From: Prorocentrum cordatum
Lineage: Eukaryota; Sar; Dinophyceae; Prorocentrales; Prorocentraceae
Assembly (NCBI GenBank): GCA_963575745.1
Contig: CAUYUJ010020182.1
Span: 234,620-298,619 of the forward strand
Reading direction: 5' to 3'
DNA length: 64,000 nt
The translations under genes and the position numbers were made by a program. Shown here one piece after another: positions 21,140 to 32,019 of this stretch. The stretch's first letter is position 1. The number at the start of each line of letters is the position of its first letter. The notes beneath the pieces are model-generated. The model worked only from the letters and a program-made list of their open reading frames with translations. It was not told where the DNA came from and ran no database searches.

Positions 21140-22530
21140 GACGTGCCCCGACGGGGGTCGCAGCCCCGAGGGGGGTCGCAGCCCCGAGGGGGGTCGCAGC
21201 CCCGAGGGGGGTCGCGCCCGCGAGGGGGGTTGCACCCGCCAGGGGGGTTGCACCCGCCAGGGGGGTTGCACCCGCCAGGGGGGTCGCGCCCGCCAGGGGG
21301 GTTGCACCCGCCAGGGGGGTTGCACCCGCCAGGGGGGTTGCACCCGCCAGGGGGGTGGCACCCGCCAGGGGGGCACCCGCCAGGGGGGTGGCACCCGCCA
21401 GGGGGGTGGCACCCGCCAGGGGGGTGGCGCCCGCCAGGGGGGTGCACCCGCCAGGGGGTGGCACCGCCAGGGGGGTGGCACCCGCCAGGGGGGTGGCACC
21501 CGCCAGGGGGGGCACCCGCCAGGGGGTGTGGCACCCGGGGGGTGGCACCCGCCAGGGGGGTTGCACCCGCCAGGGGGGTTGCACCCGCCAGGGGGGTTGC
21601 ACCCGCCAGGGGGGGTGCACCCGCCAGGGGGGTGGCACCCGCCAGGGGGGTGGCACCCGCCAGGGGGGTGGCACCCGCCAGGGGGGTGGCACCCGCCAGG
21701 GGGGTGGCACCCGCCAGGGGGGTGGCACCCGCCAGGGGGGTGGCACCCGCCAGGGGGGTGGCACCCGCCAGGGGGGTGGCACCCGCCAGGGGGGTGGCAC
21801 CCGCCAGGGGGGTGGCACCCGCCAGGGGGTGGCACCCGCCAGGGGTGGGCACCCGCCAGGGGGGTGGCACCCGCCAGGGGGGTGGCGCCAGGGGGGTGGC
21901 GCCCGCCAGGGGGGTGGCACCCGCCAGGGGGGTGGCACCCGCCAGGGGGGTGGCACCCGCCAGGGGGGGGCACCCGCCAGGGGGGTGGCACCCGCCAGGG
22001 GGGTGGCACCCGCCAGGGGGGTGGGGGTGCCCGCCACCCCGCCAGGGGGGTGCGCCCGCCAGGGGGGTGCACCCGCCAGGGGGGTTGCACCCGCCAGGGG
22101 GGTTGCGCCCGCCAGGGGGGTTGCGCCCGCCAGGGGGGTTGCACCCGCCAGGGGGGTTGCGCCCGCCAGGGGGGTTGCGCCCGCCAGGGGGGTTGCACCC
22201 GCCAGGGGGGTTGCACCCGCCAGGGGGGTTGCGCCCGCCAGGGGGGTTGCACCCGCCAGGGGGGTTGCACCCGCCAGGGGGGTTGCACCCGCCAGGGGGG
22301 TTGCGCCCGCCAGGGGGGTTGCACCCGCCAGGGGGGTTGCGCCCGCCAGGGGGGCCCGCCAGGGGGGTTGCACCCGCCAGGGGGGTGCACCCGCCAGGGG
22401 GGTGCACCCGCCAGGGGGGTTGCACCCGCCAGGGGGGTTGCGCCCGCCAGGGGGGTTGCACCCGCCAGGGGGTCGCGCCCGCCAGGGGGGTCGCGCCCGC
22501 CAGGGGGCTCGCACCCGCCAGGGGGGTCGA
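21140..22530. repeat. 18-bp minisatellite, roughly 75 units
   Basis: The unit is CACCCGCCAGGGGGGTTG with TG/TT and CAC/CGC variants, and a few 17- or 19-bp and shortened units. Variants are regionally sorted: GGTGG at 21350-22020, GGTTG elsewhere. Because 18 is divisible by 3 and the unit lacks stops in all frames, open frames of 600-835 codons arise on both strands. They encode only hexapeptide repeats (for example GGLHPP or VAPARG) and should not be called genes. Confidence 0.97.
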
Positions 22531-22534
22531 AGTC

Positions 22535-22664
22535 GCTGTCGCTGTCGCCGCCGCCGCCGCCCGCCGTCGTCGCCGCCGTCGCCGTCGCGGGTCGCCAGGG
22601 GGGTCGCCAGGGGGGCTGCCAGGAGGGTCGCCAGGGGCCCCCCCGGGGCTCCCCCGCGGCCCCC

Positions 22665-22696
<32 letters not shown>

Positions 22697-22832
22697 GACG
22701 CTTGCCGACGCCCGCGCCCGCCGACGCGCCGCCGTCGAGGAGGAGGAGGAAGCGGAGGAGGAGGAGGAGGAGGAGGAGGAGGAGGAGGAGGAGGAGGAGG
22801 AGGAGGAGGAGAGGAGGAAGAGGAGGAGGGGT
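22535..22832. repeat. CGC/GTCG repeats then (GAG)n tract
   Basis: GTCGCCGCCGTCGCC and GACGACGACG runs lead into GAG triplets at 22737-22832. Confidence 0.9.
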
Positions 22833-22914
22833 CGCGGGAATCTTCGGGAGGTTCTGGGGTCATCGGGGTCCCGGAGTCCTGGGGGTCATCGGGGTCCTGG
22901 GGTCCGGACCAGAG

Positions 22915-23125
22915 GGGAAAGGGGTTCGGTTCGGTTCCCGTCGGTTCGGTTCAGGGGCCGCCCGGTTCCGGTTCGGTTCCGGTTCTGGTTCGGTTCGGTC
23001 GTCGCCGGTTCGGTTCTGAATGAATTCGGTTCGGTCCGGTTCGGTTTTCTACGTTCCTGGTTTTGGACCGGTTCGGTCCGGTTCGGTCACGGTTCCCGGT
23101 TCTCGGTTCGGTGCGGTCCCTTCAT
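22915..23125. repeat. CGGTT degenerate satellite, right block
   Basis: GGTTCGGTTCCGGTTCTGG-type words in the same orientation as the left block at 20715-20935. Confidence 0.85.
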
Positions 23126-23246
23126 GCATATGTGTATGCTCGTCCTCCCCCAAAGATCTACATTGTGCGTGCCCTGTTCCAGTCTTCCTTTCCTCTTCCT
23201 CCTCTTCTCTCATCTTTTTTTTGCGTCCCCATTGTGCTCCGTCACC

Positions 23247-23517
23247 CAGGGGCGAAATGCTCCAGTCAGATACAGGGCGAAATGCTCCAAGGGGCGAAAT
23301 GCTCCAGATCGCGTAGGGGCGAAATGCTCCAGCCAGAGACGGGGCGAAATGCTCCACGGGGCGAAATGCTGCAGATCACGGAAGGGCGAAGTGCTCCAGC
23401 CTAGGACGGGGCGAAATGCTCCAAGGGGCGAAATGCTCCAGAAAACGTAGGGGCGAAATGCTCCAGAATACGTAGGGGCGAAATTCTCCAGATCACGTAG
23501 GAGCGAAATGCTCCAGC
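23247..23517. repeat. GGGGCGAAATGCTCCAG repeat, 12 units
   Basis: Twelve GGGCGAAATGCTCCA modules, arranged as adjacent pairs separated by about 8-10 bp of variable sequence (such as ATCGCGTA or CCAGAGAC). Three of the twelve carry single substitutions. Confidence 0.9.
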
Positions 23518-23624
23518 TCTGTGTTGCATTGCGTTGGATTGTATTCGCAGTGCTGCAAACTCTAATGCTTTCCATCCAGATACACTGCCTTCTCGTCCCT
23601 CCCTTCCTCATGTACCGCATCCGC

Positions 23625-23772
23625 CTGCTTCTCCTCCTCCTCCTTCCTCCTCCTCCTCTGCCTCCTCCCTCTCCTCCTCACTATCCTCCTTCTCCTCCTC
23701 CTCCTCCTTCTCCTCCTCCTCCTCCTCCTCCTATTCCTCCTCCTCCTCCTCCTCCTCCTCCTCCTCCTCCCC
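23625..23772. repeat. (TCC)n tract
   Basis: TCC triplets with TTC/TAT interruptions. Confidence 0.95.
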
Positions 23773-24079
23773 CTGCACAATTACACGATATGAAAGTACT
23801 CTCCCACTTCCCCTGATGGCGTCCCGAAGATATCCGACACCCCCCCGCGTATTGTTTTTTACACGCAGGATTCCCGGGAAACGGGTTTTCGCCTGCGCTT
23901 TTTTTCTCAAAATGCTGCTCTCGCTGAGGCGCCGGCCCCATTTCTGCTCCCGAATCGTTCCGTATCGTGCTCCCGCTGCAGCCTGGGCCTCATTTTCGGA
24001 TCGGCGTTTGGCTTCCGTCGTTCAGGATGGCGTTCTCGCCCCAGCGCGGGCCGCTTTCTCGCGCGCCCATCCGCCCGCC

Positions 24080-24250
24080 ACCACCGCGCCGCACCACCAC
24101 CACCACCGCCGCCACCACCACCACCACCTCCAGCACCACAACCACCACCACCACCACCACCACCACCACCACCACCACCACCACCACCACCACCACCACA
24201 ACCACGCACACACGCACGCACGCACGCACGCACGCGCACCGCACCACCAC
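24080..24250. repeat. (CCA)n then (ACGC)n microsatellite
   Basis: CACCACCAC run to about 24205, followed by CACACGCACGCACG. A further TCC tract occupies about 24410-24490. Confidence 0.95.
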
Positions 24251-24554
24251 CCACTACGCACGCGCGCGCGGAGCCACAGGTCCGCTACGACACGCGTCCG
24301 CGGATAGAGAAAATCAGCGCCATGGTAAGGAATGGGACGGAGGGGTAGGACGTCAGATATGACGCGAGCGCACCTAGCTTGTCCTTCTCCCCCTCCTCCC
24401 CTTCTCCTTTTCTTCCTCCTCCCCCCTCTTCCTCCTCCTCCTCCGCCTCCTCCTCCTCCTCCTCCTCCTCCTCCTCATCCTCCTCTTCCTCTCCCATCTT
24501 CCCCTCTCCCCTTCCCCCCTAACCCTCCCCCACTTTCCACGCCAGCCTTTACTG

Positions 24555-25057
24555 TTGTTGCAGCGTGTTCTGGCCCGTGCCTGCTTCGACGCAGAACTCG
24601 CGGCGCAGCTTCCACGAACGCTCGCGGCAGCAATGCCGATGATGCTCCGCCTCGCCTCCTGGCGCGCCGCCAAGGCGCAGCACCCGCTTCTCAACAAACC
24701 CAACGCCGACATGACGGCGGCTGCGGGTAGTTGGGGCATCGTGCGCGACGGGGCAAGCGGAGTCGCGCCCCGCGTCAACCCTGAGGACCTCTCTTGGGAC
24801 CTCCGGAACTGCTTCCGCTTTTTGCTCTTGCTCCGCCAGCGGTTCCACTGGGCTGGCGACAAACAAGAGTTCGACGCCCAGGCGGTCCGCGAGGTCGGCG
24901 GCGACGCGCGGAGCATGGCCACGGACGCTCCTGCGGCGTGGACGGCGAGGCTCGCGCAAACACGAACGATACATTTGTTCGGGAAGGCGTGCAGCCGTTT
25001 GGGGTGTATCCAGATCGCCTGGGGGGGAACAAAAAGCACGCGTCAGACTTCGCGTAG
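24555..25057 (+). CDS. Candidate exon, unknown protein
   Basis: A long polypyrimidine stretch ending TTGTTGCAG immediately precedes a frame with ordinary protein composition (ARACFDAELAAQLPRTLA, VNPEDLSWDLRNCFRFLLL, RFHWAGDKQEFDAQAVREVG). The frame is open to 25199, but protein character fades after about 25000. The antisense frame is open too. I recognise no domain. It may be a host exon or an eroded retroelement segment. Confidence 0.35.
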
Positions 25058-25272
25058 ATGTTGCGCGCGTTGCGACGATGAGCATAGCATGCGTGGGGCA
25101 CCCGTGCGTCCTTGCCTCTGCGGTTCACTGTTAGCCAGCCATAACATCGAAAGCCGACAAGTGGGTGTCCACGGGGATTGCATCATTGCCGCGCTGTAGA
25201 CACCAACGCAACGCATTCCACATTCTTCCTGTCGCGCAGACTTGAGGCTCAGAGTCGTCGCGCGCACACCTG

Positions 25273-26073
25273 GTGGCAGGTCCAGAGCAACCTAGTGCGA
25301 AGTCTGCGACTGCGCTCCAGCGCGCGGCCCTGAAAGTGGAGCGCAACGTGTCCCCAGGACCCCGCTGTTCAGGGGGCGCGGCGTTGGGCCGGCCCTGCGA
25401 CGGAGAATTGTTCGAGGAGCCCCCACCCACCCCACCTGACTGCGTTGAGAGATTGCAGTGCGCTCTTTCCTCCGCCGCAGGCTTCCCGCTGCCGGCCGCC
25501 CGCGTGCGCCGCGGCTGCGTCGCGCGCGTGCTGGGCACGGGGGACAATTGGCCGCTGCCCGAGCAGCGCGTCCTCGGCGCGACGCAGGGCGGCCCCGACG
25601 TCGCGATGCAGGACGGCAACGGTGACAGCATCGACGACGAGGGCTTTCTCGAGGGCGACGAAGAGGGGGAGAGCTAGGAATAATCCATCGACGAGAGCGC
25701 CGACGCCGAGAGCACCGCCGCCCCCGACGACGACGACGCGCTGACCGAGCTTGCGTCGGAGCTGGAGAATGACGACAGCCCCGCCCCCGACGACGCCGAC
25801 GAGCTGCTGGAGATCGACGAGCTCGCTTCCGATATGGGCGGTGACAGCAGCGAGCACGGCGGCATGGGCATGAGGGCCGCGCGCGAGATGGGGGGGGCGC
25901 GGAATGCGATGCGCCTGCGCAGGGATTCTGAGACAGGAAGCACGTGGCCAGATTCGACAATGCGCGTTGCCATCGCTCCGTTCGCGCGTGCGCGCACATT
26001 GGTAGTCACGCGCGGCGATTGCAGAAAACACATACCCTGCAACCCAGGCCAGCCGCCGCCAGTCGCACGTTGA
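25273..26073 (+). pseudogene. Broken acidic-protein reading frame
   Basis: The frame is open at 25273-25677, ending in a strongly acidic tail (DGNGDSIDDEGFLEGDEEG). After TAG-GAA-TAA it continues in the same frame with SIDESADAESTAAPDDDD, ELASELENDDSPAPDDADEL and EIDELASDMGGD up to about 26073. The continuity of acidic composition across two stops close together suggests one ancestral protein interrupted by nonsense changes. GAC/GAG-rich repeats could also produce such peptides. No family recognised. The 417-codon antisense frame over the same DNA is judged a shadow. Confidence 0.4.
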
Positions 26074-26147
26074 ACCCGGCTGCGCCCATGCGCCCTTGCC
26101 CCCGCTGCCCGCCGTTAGCCAGCCATGGCCCACAGCGATTTGCATCC

Positions 26148-26668
26148 ATCTTCTCCTATTGCAGAGCATCAGTTCCTCTGAGGAGGCGTTGCGCTGTTTG
26201 TAGTGGGGGCGCGCCGCAGCCCGCCCCGTCGTTGCCGTCGTCGCCGATGCGGCCCGCTGATGCGCGCGTGGCCAGGGCAGCCACGCGCGCGCAGCAACGC
26301 TGAGTGGCCACAAAACGCTGCTATTTTCTAGAATGTCGAAGATTTGTCCGAGGGAAGCTGGCCACCAAATGCTACTATTTTCTAAGATGTCGAAGATTTT
26401 AAACATTTTCGCGGCCTTGCCTGCCCGCCTTGGGATGGTTGCTGACATTTTAGAAACCATAGAAAATAGCAGCGTTTGGTGGCCAGCTTCCTTCGGAACC
26501 CTTAGGAATTTTAGAACATCGCAGCGTTTGGTGGTTTTTCCTGACCGCGCGGACAACGGCGGGCCGCTTCGGCGATGACGGCAACGGCATGTCGGGCTGC
26601 AGCGCTCTACCACCACAAACAACGCAGCGTCTCCTCATATAAGCTTATGGTATGCAAGAAAATAGCAC
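26148..26668. mobile_element. About 520-bp foldback element, family L
   Basis: The left arm (TGAGGAGGCGTTGCGCTGTTTG, then CGTCGCCGATGCGGCCCGC) returns inverted at the right end (26540-26640). An inner pair of arms, GGGAAGCTGGCCACCAAA near 26343 and its inverse near 26480, forms a second hairpin, both containing CTATTTTCTA. Element limits are approximate. Confidence 0.7.
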
Positions 26669-26683
26669 AGTGTTCAGACCCCA

Positions 26684-26688
<5 letters not shown>

Positions 26689-26727
<39 letters not shown>

Positions 26728-26885
26728 AAGGGGGGTGCGAGCATACATATGTATGTATATAAATGTATATATATATATAAACATATACATATAATAACAA
26801 TAATAATACCTATACATATACATATACATATTCATATACATATACATACGTGTATATATACACATACATACATAGTTGTGTGTAA
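26689..26885. repeat. TA / TACATA low-complexity tract
   Basis: A pure (AT)n run at 26689-26723, then ATACATATA and TAATAATA variants. Confidence 0.95.
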
Positions 26886-26889
26886 ACAT

Positions 26890-27955
26890 ATCATACTTGG
26901 GAGATGGGGGGGGGCTCCCTCTTTCTTATCCTCCCGTCTCCCTTCCGTTCACGTCCTCTCGCTTCCCCGCTTTGTCCAGCCAGTCTCCCTTCCCTCATGA
27001 TTGAATCCCGCTGCTTTCCCCCATATCCCGTTGCTTATCCTCCCCCCCTCCCTCCTTGCCTCCCTTCCCCCTGCTCGCTGGTGTTTCTTTCCGCGCGTAC
27101 GCCACAGCCGCCAACCTCTTTGCTCTTTTCGCTGTTGGCTTGCAGCGCGTAAGATGGCGCCGGAAACGGGCCGCGGGGAGGAAAACAAGTTCTGCCAGAA
27201 GAGTGGACGCTCAGGCCGTGTGGCTTGGGCGCGGGATCGGCTGAGCGTCCCTATGGTCGAAGAGGGGCCCATTGCTGCACCGCTCGGGCATCCGCATTCG
27301 CACCCCCCCCGTGTCCCCCCGGGGCAGGAGGGGCGAGAAGGTCAAGACGCCCCCGCCTTTTCCCGGCGCCTGCAAACGATGTCGTTTTTTCTGCAGGCGC
27401 AGATTTGGAAGGGAAAAAACACAAGCACAATGAATCGTCGACTCCAGGAACATATAGGAGAACACGGGACATGGGGGTCGGAAGACGAAAATCTATAAAT
27501 GATGGGGAATCGTGGGCTTTGTGTGTATCTTTTTGGGTGCCCCCAAGCCCCTTTCGTATAGCGGGGGCGTGGAGTCCAGACCCCTTTTGCTCAGGTTGCC
27601 AAATGGGGAGGCGAAGCCTTCCCTGGCCCAGTCGATCTGGTGCTGGGACACACATGATCATCATACCGCCGACTGCGCTCGAGCATCCCCGGGTCCAAAT
27701 CACACGAAATTGTCAACGCATGAGTTCGCGTAGCGCTTTTGAACGCATGCGTCGTGATTCCCTCGGGCGGAGAGTACGCGACAGGTTTCGCCATAGGATA
27801 TGGGACTCGTTGAGCAAGACCGACGAGCTCTCAGAGCTCATGTGCAGACTGCTCAAACTGTGGCCAAGGTAGCGCGTGTTATCAGATTCCGCATGTGCGA
27901 GGCGACGTTGCCCCTTTTGACTGGAAGAGGGTTCCCGCATTCGAGTGCCTCATTC
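26890..27955. other. No gene recognised
   Basis: Unique, moderately GC-rich sequence. Frames at 27001-27498 and 27225-27872 are open but resemble no protein I know. Confidence 0.35.
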
Positions 27956-27959
27956 TGGA

Positions 27960-28010
27960 ACCTCTCTCTCTCTCTCTCTTTCTCACTCTCTCTCTTTCTC
28001 TCTCTCTCTC

Positions 28011-28041
<31 letters not shown>

Positions 28042-28045
28042 TTAT
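27960..28045. repeat. (CT)n microsatellite
   Basis: CTCTCTCT with TTTCT interruptions. Confidence 0.95.
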
Positions 28046-28619
28046 TTCCCTCTTTCTTAATATATGAGGGACCACGCCCTCTCCCCGGTGCGCTTTCAGC
28101 AGGGCCGCGCCCCGGCGCGCACTGCAGCCCATGGTCTCGTCTCGTTTGACCACCACCGTACCCGTTAGCATATAATACACAGTGATCGCGGGGCGCCTTA
28201 CAAGGCCACAGCGTTCGCCGCAACGTGCTCTTTGTGTGAAGGAGGGGGTGTTTCTTCATAAGGAGTAGTGCTGGGCCCTTCCCCGAAGGGGAAGAAGGCG
28301 ATCGGAAGAACAATCTTGCTGAACCACATGTTCCCCAAGTGGACTTCGTGGAGGTGGTAACCAAGCGCTTCTACTATTCCTCTGCCTCCGCATCCCCGCT
28401 ACTCGTCGTACTACCTCTGAGATTCATGCTGTTTCTGCTCCGGCTCCCCAGTTCATTTTCCGCCTCCTGCTCATGCTTCTCCAGTTCCTCTGCTCTGATC
28501 CAGCTCCTTGTGCACCCTCGCAGCTCCTTCTGCCCTTTCTTCCTGTTCCTCGTACTCCTCCTCCTCCTCCTCCTCCTCCTCCTCCTCCTCCTCCTCCTCC
28601 TCCCCCTCCTCCTTCAGGA

Positions 28620-29022
28620 GCGAGGTATACCCGTACTCGTTCGGGAGCGTTGGTTTCGTGCGCTTCGACACCACCAAGCACATGTATGAGTATCTCCAGA
28701 AATCGAATGGCAAGCCGAAGCACACCTTCAGTACAAGTCCTTGCTGATTCCTGTCAACAGGAGCCTCGAGGATCGGCCGAAAGGACACGCGCTGGGGAAG
28801 TACAAGAATGTCATCATCGAAGTGGGTTGGGCAGTCGCGGAAGACGTGCGAGCTGAATATCGCCAGGGCGCGTTCATATTGAAGCGCGTCAGGGTTGGAG
28901 AGTGGCGGGGGGCGGGAGAAGCGGGGCGAGTTCACCTCGACGAAAAAAAGTTTCAAGAAGTCGGTGTCACAGACACAGCAAAAGTTGTTGAGGACGGCGT
29001 GTTGGAAGCATTTCGGAGATAG
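28620..29022 (+). pseudogene. LINE 1, N-terminal ORF remnant (RRM-like?)
   Basis: Two frames join at about 28740. The first reads GSVGFVRFDTTKHMYEYLQK, similar in pattern to an RNA-recognition strand and helix. The second reads NRSLEDRPKGHALGKYKNV, then VRAEYRQGAFILKRVRVGEW and LDEKKFQEVGVTDTA to a TAG. Composition and hydrophobic pattern are convincing protein. One frameshift separates the pieces. The position just upstream of endonuclease- and RT-like sequence suggests the N-terminal region of the same LINE polyprotein; RNA binding is inferred, not shown. It follows a TCC tract (28555-28612) that interrupts any upstream start. Confidence 0.55.
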
Positions 29023-29099
29023 GGCATATAATGCCCAGCCGCGATGCTATCAGGTACCCGTCGTAGGTATCCAAAACGCTACTGCCAGGCGAAGGTCCA

Positions 29100-31325
29100 G
29101 TGCAGCATGGCAGATACAAATGTTGTCGAGTTCGATCACCATATAGATTCTTCGATTTGTTTCGAGAACGGGGAGTATGGGACATCATCATGTTTGCACA
29201 GACGTGGAGAGAGTGCCCCAATGAGGCGTGCGATGCGACGCATGGCCATCATTGGTTCGGAGCAGCGGTATCAACCTGACTTGCGGAGTCGGTATTCTGC
29301 TCCATAGCCGGTGATCGCACAGGCGTCCCCGAACAATTTTCACTAGACTCGTTATTCTGGACGCGGCGGCCCCTGTGGTCGGCGTCATCCGGTTGATCGT
29401 TGTGCGCACGCCCCATTCCAATCGGGAAGGGCACATTGAATCGGCATGCGCCCAGATGGAGAACAAAAAAGCGCGAGCAATTCTCAAGGGTTGCTCCGTC
29501 AGTATAGTTGGCCATTTCAGCGCTGAGATGGGACCGCGCGGGCGCCGTGACAAATGCGCGGTCACGTGGCAGAACCCGATGCAGAGACGCAGTCAGAAAG
29601 GTAATATGTTATTTATGTGCTGTTCCTTGCGGGACATGCCCGTTCCGAATTCCTATCAGCAAGAGTCGTGAAAGGGGACGTTTCGAGGTGCAGGGGGGGC
29701 GCACCGTTCCCAGCTGGATCACTTCCTTCCAGAAAGGCGTGCGTTTTCATATACAGCGTCATTCACTGCGTATGCCTCGTTTCTCGCCGGTACAGATCAT
29801 TAGACTGGTGCGCCTGCAGCTCGCCTCCCGCCGAAGCAACGCAACCAACAAGTCCAGGAAAAGGGAACAAGGAGCAGCAGCATGGGCCCGGGGGCAGTCA
29901 TTAGGGATGATTGGAGACAGTCATCTCAGCTGCCGCGTGGTCTGCACAAGCGCGCGGTTCGTGCAGCCTGCGAGGACAAGGTTCACTCCGGAGCAACAGC
30001 TGCACATTCGCCAGTAGGCGGGTCAGAAGAGGGGACTGCGCAACATGATCCAGACGAGGCGAAACCTGCAAACCGCCAGCTTGCCAGAGAAAAACAAACG
30101 ATGGCTAGATGAATGGGGCAAACAAATTCGGGAAGCGATGCGTGCTAGACGCTCCAAAGTTCGGCAGGCAAAAATTACACACGGCGCTCCAAGTCTCGGA
30201 GCCCGCGGGAGCTGGCTGCAATAATTAGCATACAGAAAAAAGGCGCACACCGTCGGGATGGAATCCGCCTAAGGCGCCGTTCACAGTGACAAAACAAACA
30301 TAGCCGAAGTGTTTGCGAAATCTCACGAGGAGCTATATGCGAGCACCCGGGCCTGCGACCGCGCAAGATTATACGAGGCACGCAGAGTTTGTCTTGTCGA
30401 TCCGGCTACAGCTGCTGCGCTGAATGAAGCCACCATGCAGATGAAGCGAGAAAAACTGATGATGGCCACAGAATGCTAGCATATTCTTCGAAGATGGATT
30501 CAATTGGCTCTACGAACTTTGATTCTGGACGCTTTCAATGCAAGTGCCAAACCCTTCAAAACGACCTGAATGCTGGTTAACATTGCGCATGCCAATGTCG
30601 CACAGGGAGTATGACGCAGCCCTGCCCGCAGATGACAAACGAATTACACTACCGCCATCAATGATTATAAACTCTGTGGTCGCATGAGGTGCGGCCGGGA
30701 GAGAAGCATCATTGTTCGTGGTCCGCCAGTGGACCGAGCAGCATGTGGAAAAACTGTCGTGCCGCAGGCCACCTGTTTGCAAGGACCCACATGTTTGAGG
30801 CGAGCGACGCTCACAATGTGGACTCATAGATCGGCGTGCTAAGTTCCGAGAAGGTTTTCGTTACGGTCGAGTACGGCCTTTTGTGGGTTGCCCTCGCAGA
30901 GTAGGGCGTGCCGATTCCGTATATCAATATATGCAAGAGGTTGTTCACGTCGCAGACGGTGTCCGTACCTGTGAGGGGCGTCAAAACGAGGAGACCGTGT
31001 CTCCGATCCGCTGACTACCTTGCGGTTCGCAGATGACGCGCTGCCTTTATTTGGGCGCAAAAACATGTCGTCAGGATGATTGCCGACGTCGGGGCGGTGG
31101 CCAAGAAACGCGGCCAGAAAATGCATAGTGGGTAGATTGTCGCGATGAGATGTTCACCTACAAGACCCAAGCATGTACATTGTGGGGAGCATGACGCGCG
31201 CGTACTTCAGCGCAGCGAGGCCGATAAATATTTGGGCAAAAAGCTGCCCGCGGATGATTATCACAGACACTGAGTATGCGAATGGAATTACCGTTGGGGG
31301 GCGTCTTCTCATGTTTTGAAGAGTA
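29100..31325 (+). pseudogene. LINE 1, degenerate endonuclease/reverse transcriptase region
   Basis: Frame-shifted pieces follow the order of a non-LTR retrotransposon. 29400-29600 may be eroded EEP endonuclease (FSAEMGPRGRRDKCAVTWQ). 30050-30180 is a basic linker (PEKNKRWLDEWGKQIREAM). 30288-30347 reads DKTNIAEVFAKSHEELYAST, a pattern typical of the segment preceding LINE RT. 31011-31045 encodes LTTLRFADDALPLF, matching RT motif C with the catalytic FADD pair kept. After a frameshift, MIADVGAVAKKRGQKMH and, at about 31222-31255, DKYLGKKLPADDYH match the expected downstream RT strands. Stops and frameshifts make it inactive. Known role of the family: nicking target DNA and copying its RNA into it. 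Confidence 0.75.
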
Positions 31326-31349
31326 TCGGAAAGGCTCTGCGTCCGGCGC

Positions 31350-31500
31350 CGCCGACCCTGAACGACGACGACGACCGCCACGACCACGATGACGACGACG
31401 GCGACGACGACGAGGACGGCGACGACGACGACGACACCGACGGCGGCGGCGGCGGCGGTGCCAGCGAAGACGACGACGACGACAATGATGACGACGAGCA
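31350..31500. repeat. (GAC)n tract interrupting LINE 1
   Basis: GACGACGACGGC triplets. They begin about 25 bp after the last recognisable RT-domain codons. Confidence 0.95.
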
Positions 31501-31504
31501 CGAC

Positions 31505-32015
31505 CGCTCTCGGGGGCCTTTTGGGAATAGTTAGGGGGCCTCTTTGGAGTCTCTCGGGGGCCTCTTGGGAGCCCCGTGGGGGCCTCATGGGGCTTCCTTA
31601 GAGTCTCTTACTGGCCTCTTGGGGCCCCTTGTGGGGCTTCTAGGGGGCCTCTTGGGGCTTCCTGGGAGCGTGACGGGTCGAGGGCTCGACATGTTTGTTC
31701 AGGTCCCCCATCAGGGCTACCTCTTGATGCCGTCTTGGGGGCCTATTGGGCTGCCTTGGAGGTTTTTTGGGCGGTCTTGGGACCCTGATGGGTCGTGCCA
31801 GGTCAGCTTGGAGGCCTTTTGTGTGATTTTTGGGGCCTCATGGGTTGTCTTCGAGCACCGGAAAGTCGACAAGGCGAGAACGCCAACATCTTCCCAGCGA
31901 CTTAGGGGCAAATGTGATTATTGCCCGTTGGTGTCCCTTCGGGGTGCTCTTGGGGGCCTCTTGGGGTGTATGCGTATCGAGGTTCTGTTGTTTTTGTTCC
32001 CCATGTTTCCAAATG
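31505..32015 (+). repeat. Family J repeat, sense copy inside LINE 1
   Basis: GGGGGCCTCTTGGGG-type units, then the island CACCGGAAAGTCGACAAGG at about 31855. The minus strand of 3945-4935 and the plus strand of 44850-45200 have the same layout. It separates LINE 1 RT sequence from its C-terminal part. Confidence 0.8.
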
Positions 32016-32019
32016 TATT

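Noticed and set aside
20405-23450. Open frames of 600-835 codons on both strands
   Set aside because: They exist in nearly all frames because the 18-bp unit is a multiple of 3 and lacks stops; they encode only hexapeptide repeats.
24282-24362. Short DinoSL-like or splice signals elsewhere
   Set aside because: No other stretch matches more than about half of the DinoSL consensus; only 58074-58095 is kept.
25369-26622. 417-codon minus-strand frame
   Set aside because: It runs through the family L foldback and antisense to the acidic frame; its peptide has no recognisable domain.
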